Shown here: one piece after another, positions 6,661-11,246 of the stretch
Position numbering within the stretch: position 1 is the first letter of the stretch
How the letters are laid out: each line of letters begins with the position of its first letter
The notes under the pieces: model-generated
What the model was told of the DNA's origin: nothing
Databases searched by the model: none
Seen by the model: only the letters and a program-made list of their open reading frames with translations
Assembly (NCBI GenBank): GCA_013043085.1
Contig: JABDOU010000012.1
Span: forward strand, 1 to 11,246
Source: Acidimicrobiia bacterium
GTDB taxonomy: Bacteria > Actinomycetota > Acidimicrobiia > Spongiisociales > SHLN01
DNA length: 11,246 nt
Direction: 5' to 3'
Made by a program: the position numbers and the translations under genes

Positions 6661-8016
6661 TCAGAGGCTGGCGATGAGCCGTTCGACTCGTTCGTCAACC
6701 GCCTTGAAAGGGTCTTTGCAGAGCACGGTGCGCTGTGCCTGGTCGTTGAGCTTGAGATGGACCCAGTCGACGGTGAAATCACGCTTGTTGGCCTTGGCAG
6801 CCTTGATGAAGTCACCCCGGAGTTTGGCGCGTGTCGTTTGTGGTGCTGTCGTCATCGCCTTTTCGATGGCCTCATCGGTCACGACCCGATCCATCATCCC
6901 TCGGTTCTGAAGGATGTAGAACAAGCCTCGTTGCTGGTTGACGTCGTGATAGGCGAGATCGAGCAGCGACAGCCGGGGCGAGCTCAGGGCCAGATCGTGC
7001 TTGGCGCGGTATTGCTCGATCAGGTGGTATTTGGCGACCCAGTCGACTTCCCGTTTGAGCCCAAGCGGATCCTTTTCGAGATTGGTCAAGAGATATTCCC
7101 ACATCTCGACCGCCTTCTCGACCTGGGGAGGGAATCCAGTGGTTCGCCCAAATCGAACAGCCCGCTCGAGGTATTCCCACTGCATATCGAGCGCCGAGAG
7201 CTCGCGACCGTTGGCCAGACGAACCTTGCGGCGGCACGTCATGTCGTGGCTGATCTCCCGAATCGCCCGTATCGGGTTTTCTAGCGAAAGATCTCGAAAC
7301 ACCACTTCATCTTCGAGCATCTGCAAAATAGCGAGGGCGGCGCCGATCTTCACGAAGTTGGTGTACTCGCTCATATTCGAATCGCCTGCAATCACATGAA
7401 GCCGGCGATAACGCTCTGCGTCGGCATGCGGTTCATCCCTGGTATTGATGATCGGACGGCTCCTGGTCGTCGCAGATGAAACGCCTTCCCAGATATGTTC
7501 GGCACGCTGCGCCAGGCAGTAGACGGTCCCACGTGCGGTGTGGAGCAATTTGCCTGCACCCGCGAACACCTGGCGGCTCACAAAGAATGGGATCATGGTG
7601 TCGATCATCTTCTGAAAGTCACCCTGTCGGCCAACGAGGTAATTTTCGTGACAACCGTACGAGTTACCTGCCGAGTCCGTGTTGTTCTTAAAAAGGTACA
7701 CGTCTCCCCGAATGCCCTCCTCCTCGAGCCGCTTCTCGGCCGAATCGACCAGGGCAGCCAGCACTCGTTCGCCGGCCTTGTCGTGGGCTACAACGTCAAG
7801 AACGTTGTCACACTCCGGAGTGGCATACTCGGGGTGGCTGCCCACATCCAAGTAGAGCCGTGCCCCGTTTTCGAGAAACACGTTCGAGGAACGGCCCCAG
7901 CTAACGACCCGTCGGAAGAGATACCTGGCAACCTCATCGGGAGATAGTCGCCGTTGGCCGCGCAGCGTACAGGTGACGCCGTATTCGTTCTCGATTCCAA
8001 AAATGCGCCGATCCAT
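6661..8016 (-). CDS. pafA: Pup--protein ligase PafA
   Basis: A 451-residue enzyme, almost the length of M. tuberculosis PafA (452). It uses ATP to phosphorylate the C-terminal Glu of Pup and links it to substrate lysines (pupylation) in the cytoplasm. It belongs to the glutamine-synthetase/gamma-glutamyl-cysteine-ligase fold. Hallmarks are RRIFGIENEYGVT with Glu9, LSPDEVARYLFRRVVSWGR, NGARLYLDVGSHPEYATPE with Asp57 (the presumed catalytic base), YLFKNNTDSAGNSYGCHENY, ATTRSRPIINTRDEPHAD, RRLHVIAGDSNMSE and the C-terminal FTVDWVHLKLNDQAQRTVL segment. ATG at 8016 is chosen because Glu9 then falls at the family position. Upstream codons in frame lack similarity. A GAGG stretch lies rather far from this start. 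pafA directly follows prcA here (103-base gap), whereas in M. tuberculosis many genes separate them. Confidence 0.97.
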   Translation of the reverse strand: MDRRIFGIENEYGVTCTLRGQRRLSPDEVARYLFRRVVSWGRSSNVFLENGARLYLDVGSHPEYATPECDNVLDVVAHDKAGERVLAALVDSAEKRLEEEGIRGDVYLFKNNTDSAGNSYGCHENYLVGRQGDFQKMIDTMIPFFVSRQVFAGAGKLLHTARGTVYCLAQRAEHIWEGVSSATTRSRPIINTRDEPHADAERYRRLHVIAGDSNMSEYTNFVKIGAALAILQMLEDEVVFRDLSLENPIRAIREISHDMTCRRKVRLANGRELSALDMQWEYLERAVRFGRTTGFPPQVEKAVEMWEYLLTNLEKDPLGLKREVDWVAKYHLIEQYRAKHDLALSSPRLSLLDLAYHDVNQQRGLFYILQNRGMMDRVVTDEAIEKAMTTAPQTTRAKLRGDFIKAAKANKRDFTVDWVHLKLNDQAQRTVLCKDPFKAVDERVERLIASL

Positions 8017-8119
8017 GCAGACCAGAGTACCCCCTCGTCGCGATTGGGCATCGGACCGGGCGGCTGACGGCCTTAGAACCGTAACAAGGGGGGCCACCCC
8101 ATGCTTCTGTTGCTTCCGG

Positions 8120-8806
8120 CTATGACTTGCTGCGCGCGGTTTCGATCTCGTCTGCCGATAGTCTCCGAAAGGATCGGCGCCCGTTGCCGCGATCCACGAC
8201 AGCGGCTTCCCACTCGTGTGATGGAATGGTTCGCTCCTCGACGGCCTCGAAGGCACCGATGGCCATCGCAATTGCAGCATCGAGCGACAAACCGGCCTCA
8301 TAGCGGTCTCGTAGGACCTCAGTCAGCTCTTCTTCCTGACCGCCGATCGCACAGAAATCACGCTCGTCACCGAGCGTGCCGTCGTAGCGAATGCGAAACA
8401 GCCGGTTGTCGTCGGGTTCCTTTCCGACTTCGGCTATCAGGAGCTCGATCTCGTACGGCTTTGGTTGATTGGTGAAAACCGTCCCCAGTGTCTGGGCGTA
8501 TGCGTTTGCGAGTCCTTTGGCGTTGACATCCTCTCGCCCGTAATTGAAACCTTTGACGTCCGCGTGTCGGATGCCGGCCACACGAAGCGATTCGAACTCG
8601 TTGTACTTGCCGACGCCTGCAAAGGCGATCTTGTCGTACACCTCACCGATCTTGTTGAGCGCCCGGCTGGGGTTTTCGGCGACGATCAAGATCCCCGTGT
8701 CATACTCGATGGCGAGGATGGACCTGCCCTTGGCAATGCCTTTCCGAGCGAATTCGGCCCGATCCTGCATGAGCTGTTCTGGCGGGACATAGAACGGCAT
8801 CGTCAT
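8120..8806 (-). CDS. prcA: Proteasome subunit alpha PrcA
   Basis: A 228-residue alpha subunit that forms the outer heptameric rings of the 20S core and gates substrate entry. The N-terminus MTMPFYVPPEQLMQDRAEFARKGIA (in two parts: gate peptide 1-8, helix H0 9-25) matches the M. tuberculosis form MSFPYFISPEQAM. Other conserved blocks are VAENPSRALNKIGEVYDKI (split by a turn), GKYNEFESLR, LANAYAQTLGTVFTNQPKPYE, and the C-terminal RRSFRRLSADEI. It lacks the catalytic Thr, as expected. The C-terminal tail is about 20 residues shorter than in M. tuberculosis. ATG at 8806 overlaps the prcB stop as ATGA, with GGAG eight bases upstream. A second ATG two codons later is less likely. A GC-rich inverted repeat (7-base arms, 8360-8377) lies inside the gene. 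Confidence 0.97.
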   Translation of the reverse strand: MTMPFYVPPEQLMQDRAEFARKGIAKGRSILAIEYDTGILIVAENPSRALNKIGEVYDKIAFAGVGKYNEFESLRVAGIRHADVKGFNYGREDVNAKGLANAYAQTLGTVFTNQPKPYEIELLIAEVGKEPDDNRLFRIRYDGTLGDERDFCAIGGQEEELTEVLRDRYEAGLSLDAAIAMAIGAFEAVEERTIPSHEWEAAVVDRGNGRRSFRRLSADEIETARSKS

Positions 8807-9588
8807 GATTGACGCTCCAGGACCTCACGCGAGATGCGTTCGACTTCTGCTTCATCGAGTTCGTGATATCCGCTCTCTTCGACAATGGCGACAATCGGGT
8901 AAATCCCTCGCTGGATATCGGGGCCGCCCGTCGCAGTGTCCTCGTCTGAAGCAGCCACTATCGCCTCGATGGCGGCGGCAGCCGCCTCCTCCCTCGTGAG
9001 GTCGTCACGGAATACTGCTCTGAGATAGGCCTTTGCGTGAACGCTGCCGGAACCCGTCGCCGCATATTCGACTTCTTCGTACCTCCCGCCGACCACGTCA
9101 TAGGTGTAGATGCGGCCTCGCCCATCGCTTTCGTCGTATCCACAGAACAGAGGTACAACAGCCATCCCCTGTAGGGCGAGAGGCATCTGATTGCGAACGA
9201 GTGCGCCCAGGTAGTTCGCCTTGCCCTCGAGAGAAAGCCGATTGCCCTCAAGCTTTTCGTAATGCTCCAGCTCAGTCTGAAAGAGCTTGACGAGTTCCAT
9301 TGCGATTCCGGCGGTACCGGCGATTGCAACCGCAGAATGTGAATCGGCAGGAAACACCTTGTCCATCCGCCGATGGGCGATCAGATTGCCCATTGTTGCT
9401 CGGCGATCTCCAACCATTGCTACCCCGTCAGCCGTCTTGAGAGCAAGCACAGTGGTGGCTTCCGGCACCCCTGCGTGATCGATGGCGGCCGGGTCCCACG
9501 ATGGCATCTGCCCTGCACGTCGGAGCAGATCTGTAAAACTCGATTCGTGCCTGTCGTGTTCGAATCCGCCTGGGAGATCCAAACTCAC
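8803..9588 (-). CDS. prcB: Proteasome subunit beta PrcB, with propeptide
   Basis: A 261-residue precursor of the catalytic beta subunit, an N-terminal nucleophile hydrolase forming the inner 20S rings. Aligning EATTVLALK with M. tuberculosis HGTTIVALK places the catalytic Thr at residue 45, so a 44-residue propeptide is removed autocatalytically and leaves about 217 residues. In mature numbering T1, D17 and R19 (VGDRRAT) and K33 (RRMDKVF) are present, as are GSGS and DEDTATGGPD near the active site. ELEHYEKLEG is conserved. The residue before the Thr is Ala44, where Gly is usual. The GTG start at 9588 overlaps the pup stop as GTGA. The propeptide keeps SSFTDLLRR, like mycobacterial SSFTDFLRR, supporting this start. 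Confidence 0.97.
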   Translation of the reverse strand: MSLDLPGGFEHDRHESSFTDLLRRAGQMPSWDPAAIDHAGVPEATTVLALKTADGVAMVGDRRATMGNLIAHRRMDKVFPADSHSAVAIAGTAGIAMELVKLFQTELEHYEKLEGNRLSLEGKANYLGALVRNQMPLALQGMAVVPLFCGYDESDGRGRIYTYDVVGGRYEEVEYAATGSGSVHAKAYLRAVFRDDLTREEAAAAAIEAIVAASDEDTATGGPDIQRGIYPIVAIVEESGYHELDEAEVERISREVLERQS

Positions 9589-9773
9589 TCTCCGCCCTTT
9601 TGGACGTAGTTCTTCACGAATTCCTCGGCATTCTCTTCGAGCACCGAATCGATCTCTTCGAGAAGATCATCGATCTTCTCAGTCAATTCCTCGCCGGTTT
9701 CAGACGATTCGATTTCGGCCTCGACCTCGTCGTTCGACTCGGATCTCGAGGAGCTCTGTTCCCGTTCGGTCAT
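9585..9773 (-). CDS. pup: Prokaryotic ubiquitin-like protein Pup (ends GGE)
   Basis: A 62-residue, acidic, mostly disordered protein that tags proteins for the proteasome. The C-terminal half has the family signature: LTEKIDDLLEEIDSVLEENA (30-49), the segment that forms a coiled coil with the ATPase Mpa/ARC, then EEFVKNYVQKGGE (50-62). The encoded last residue is Glu (GAG), not Gln, so PafA could use it without prior deamidation by Dop. The N-terminal half is Ser/Glu-rich and poorly conserved. ATG at 9773 has AGAGAAA a few bases upstream. The stop overlaps the prcB start as GTGA, tying tag and protease synthesis together. The gene contains a perfect 9-base inverted repeat with a 3-base loop (9660-9680). 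Confidence 0.98.
   Translation of the reverse strand: MTEREQSSSRSESNDEVEAEIESSETGEELTEKIDDLLEEIDSVLEENAEEFVKNYVQKGGE
9660..9680. repeat. Perfect inverted repeat inside pup
   Basis: GAGAAGATC, a 3-base loop and GATCTTCTC form a 9-base-pair hairpin in the sequence coding the EKIDDLL part of the Mpa-binding helix. It may result from the repetitive acidic/Leu coding, or act as an RNA structure that affects pup versus prcBA expression. No U-run follows, so it is not a classical terminator. Confidence 0.5.
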
Positions 9774-9817
9774 ACCGGTTTCTCTTTTCTCTCACTGGCC
9801 CTGGGTCTGTGCAGATC

Positions 9818-9853
9818 CTGCTTGACGAATTCTGCTTGACGAATCTCGACGAA
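9818..9853. repeat. Short tandem repeats upstream of pup
   Basis: CTGCTTGACGAAT occurs twice in tandem with a period of 14 bases (9818-9830, 9832-9844). A third, diverged core CTCGACGAA follows at 9845-9853. The three CT(T/C)GACGAA cores start at 9821, 9835 and 9845. They lie 45 to 80 bases before the pup start, in the gap after dop. They could be regulator binding sites or a local slippage duplication. Confidence 0.6.
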
Positions 9854-9893
9854 CGTATCTATCAGTATGGCGCGTGAGCGTGACGCAGCTGAC

Positions 9894-9909
9894 ATTATGC
9901 CCCGGGCAT
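9894..9909 (-). promoter_or_regulatory. Weak promoter candidate and palindrome after dop, upstream of pup
   Basis: On the minus strand CATAAT (9899-9894) matches five of six -10 bases, but no good -35 box lies at the right distance. Partly overlapping it is a near-palindrome, ATGCCC-C-GGGCAT (9897-9909), 17 bases past the dop stop. It has no U-run, so terminator function is unlikely. The rest of the 153-base gap holds the tandem repeats and the pup ribosome-binding region. Confidence 0.25.
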
Positions 9910-9926
9910 CGGACAGACCCGGTCGA

Positions 9927-11246
9927 TCAGGCCGAGAGTCCTTCGATCAGAGTCTTTGGATCGGGTGAGGCATCGAGCAACGCCTCGACCAACTCCCGGT
10001 TGCCGTTGAGGGGCTCCATCATGGGAATCCGCTGATGAACGTCGGTGCCCACGTCGAAGACGAGTGAATCCCAGTTGGCAGCTTTTAGCCACTCCTGATA
10101 CCTACGAACGCATTCGCCGCGAAAATAGGCTCTGGTCTTCTCCGGGGGCCGTTCGACGGCTCCTGCGATTTGTTCAGGCGTGAAAAGGGTTCGCATTCGC
10201 CCGGTTCGTGTGAGTTTGTTGTGGAGGCCCCGTTTGGGGTCGATTTCGTGATATTGGAGTGCGACCATGGAAAGCTTTGGATCGTCCCAGGCGAGTCCGT
10301 CCCTCTCTCGATACTGGTCGAGGAGCTGCATCTTGGCAGTCCAATCGAGGCGATCCGCAGTCAGCAACGGATCGGACTCGAGGTCGGTCAGTAACGCCTC
10401 CCACTCGGCAATAACCATCCCGTAACTATCGGGTAGCTCATTGTTGTCGACATACTTGGCGGCCTGTTCGAACATGCGCCATTGCAGGTTCAATGCAGTC
10501 ACGACGTCCCCGTTGTCGAGTTCCACCGTGTGTTTGAGGCTCGGATCGTGGCTTATCTGCCAATGCGCGTTGACCGGATCGGTCAGCGTCGGCGGATCGG
10601 TGAGAAACTCGTCCTCGATCATGGACAACATGAGTGCGGTTGAACCGAGCTTGACCAGCATCTGAACTTCCGACATGTTGGCGTCGCCAACAATCACATG
10701 GAGACGCCTGTACTTGCTCGGATCACCGTGTGGCTCGTCGCGAGTATTAATGAGCGGTCGCTTGAGCGTGGTCTCGAGGCCGACTTCTTCCTCGAAGAAA
10801 TCCGCCCGCTGCGTGATCTGGTACGGCACAGCCGTGCGACCATTCTCCGCCTTGAGTTTCCCCGAGCCGGTGATCACCTGACGACTGACCATGAAAGGAA
10901 GCAGATGGCTGACCACATCCCCGAACGGAACCTGACGGCTCAACAGGTAGTTCTCATGCGCTCCGTACGAGTTGGATTTCCCGTCTGAGTTGTTCTTGTG
11001 AATGAGAAGCTCTTCGCCGTCTTCAAACACATTGATCGAGCCTTCTTTGGCTCTCGCAATGACAACTTCGCCTGCCTTGTCATAGAGCACCGCCTCCAGC
11101 GGATCGAAGCACTCGGGAGACGAGTATTCGGGGTGGGCGTGATCGACGTACAGTCGCGCACCGTTTGCCAAAACGACATTGACCAATCCGCTATCGAGGT
11201 CGGGGATGAATCCGCCCTCGGGTCCATACCCGCGAGCATCGCGTCC
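9927..11246 (-). CDS. dop: Depupylase / Pup deamidase Dop (N-terminus off window)
   Basis: The last 439 residues of Dop; about 55 N-terminal residues, including the first ATP-binding Glu, are beyond the right edge. Dop is a homologue of PafA that hydrolyses the isopeptide bond between Pup and substrate, and deamidates Pup-Gln where Pup ends in Gln. In-window hallmarks are GRDARGYGPEGG at the cut end, NGARLYVDHAHPEYSSPE with the catalytic Asp (M. tuberculosis D95), KNNSDGKSNSYGAHENYLLS, SRQVITGSGK, ETTLKRPLINTRDEPHGD, RRLHVIVGDANMSE, and C-terminal KTRAYFRGECVRRYQEW with WDSLVFDVG. Dop rather than PafA is shown by VDHAHPEYS and the ETTLKR and DANMSE variants. The segment between DARG and NGARLY, part of the Dop-specific loop region, looks a few residues shorter than in M. 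tuberculosis. The reading frame is open to the window edge, so the TTG at 11186 is not the start. Confidence 0.97.
   Translation of the reverse strand, partial: GRDARGYGPEGGFIPDLDSGLVNVVLANGARLYVDHAHPEYSSPECFDPLEAVLYDKAGEVVIARAKEGSINVFEDGEELLIHKNNSDGKSNSYGAHENYLLSRQVPFGDVVSHLLPFMVSRQVITGSGKLKAENGRTAVPYQITQRADFFEEEVGLETTLKRPLINTRDEPHGDPSKYRRLHVIVGDANMSEVQMLVKLGSTALMLSMIEDEFLTDPPTLTDPVNAHWQISHDPSLKHTVELDNGDVVTALNLQWRMFEQAAKYVDNNELPDSYGMVIAEWEALLTDLESDPLLTADRLDWTAKMQLLDQYRERDGLAWDDPKLSMVALQYHEIDPKRGLHNKLTRTGRMRTLFTPEQIAGAVERPPEKTRAYFRGECVRRYQEWLKAANWDSLVFDVGTDVHQRIPMMEPLNGNRELVEALLDASPDPKTLIEGLSA

Noticed and set aside
6757..7284. Plus-strand open frame of 175 codons
   Set aside because: Exact antisense of conserved pafA; composition mirrors the coding strand and no motif is seen.
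8088..8100. GGGG/CCCC hairpin as a terminator after prcA
   Set aside because: Only a 4-base stem and no following U-run in the transcript; too weak to call a terminator.
8017..8301. N-terminal extension of about 95 residues on the pafA frame
   Set aside because: It overlaps prcA, looks like out-of-frame translation, and would displace the family N-terminus RRIFGIENEYG; ATG 8016 gives the expected length.
9803..9920. Inverted repeat GGGTCTGT / ACAGACCC flanking the pup upstream region
   Set aside because: Eight-base arms about 100 bases apart are readily expected by chance; no target duplication or element features.
1..11246. CRISPR, tRNA, insertion sequence or defence system
   Set aside because: No spaced repeat array, cloverleaf, transposase or defence domain was recognised; all genes fit the housekeeping proteasome/Tat locus.

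Overview
The window reads as a chromosomal segment from an actinomycetote. Every gene I can support lies on the minus strand. Gene content and order match the Pup-proteasome neighbourhood known from Mycobacterium tuberculosis: dop, pup, prcB, prcA, pafA, pafB, pafC, tat genes, helY. Base composition looks only moderately GC-rich (judged by eye, not computed) and the genes are compact. That suggests a lineage outside the high-GC mycobacteria and streptomycetes, perhaps Acidimicrobiia or a relative; the lineage is inference.

Layout in transcription order (right to left): dop, 5' end cut by the window edge (11246-9927); a 153-base gap with a short tandem repeat; pup (9773-9585); prcB (9588-8803); prcA (8806-8120); pafA (8016-6661); a 126-base gap; pafB (6534-5602); pafC (5605-4673); a 125-base AT-rich gap with two perfect palindromes and a promoter candidate; a small zinc-ribbon protein (4547-4233); a TatB-like translocase subunit (4194-3796); tatC (3776-3069); a HelY-type DEIH-box helicase (3072-592); and the N-terminal part of a diacylglycerol-kinase-family lipid kinase (595-1, running off the left edge). 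Five junctions are four-base stop/start overlaps (pup/prcB, prcB/prcA, pafB/pafC, tatC/helY, helY/dagK), a sign of operons with translational coupling.

How they work together: PafA ligates Pup to substrate lysines, Dop removes or deamidates Pup, and PrcA/PrcB form the 20S core that degrades pupylated proteins. The ring ATPase Mpa/ARC is not in the window and may lie beyond the right edge. PafB and PafC are paired WYL-domain regulators known in mycobacteria to activate a LexA-independent DNA-damage response. The second half (zinc ribbon, Tat, helicase, lipid kinase) appears to be a separate transcription unit that starts at the palindromic region.

This is a known system, not a new one. Details worth a second look are: Pup encoded with a C-terminal Glu (GGE); Ala instead of Gly just before the PrcB catalytic Thr; Gln at a usually acidic TatC position; an 8-codon reading frame bridging tatB and tatC that resembles the TatC N-terminus; the palindromes upstream of the zinc-ribbon gene; and the TTCGTC(A/G)AG repeats upstream of pup. 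I saw no tRNA, rRNA, CRISPR array, insertion sequence or plus-strand gene.
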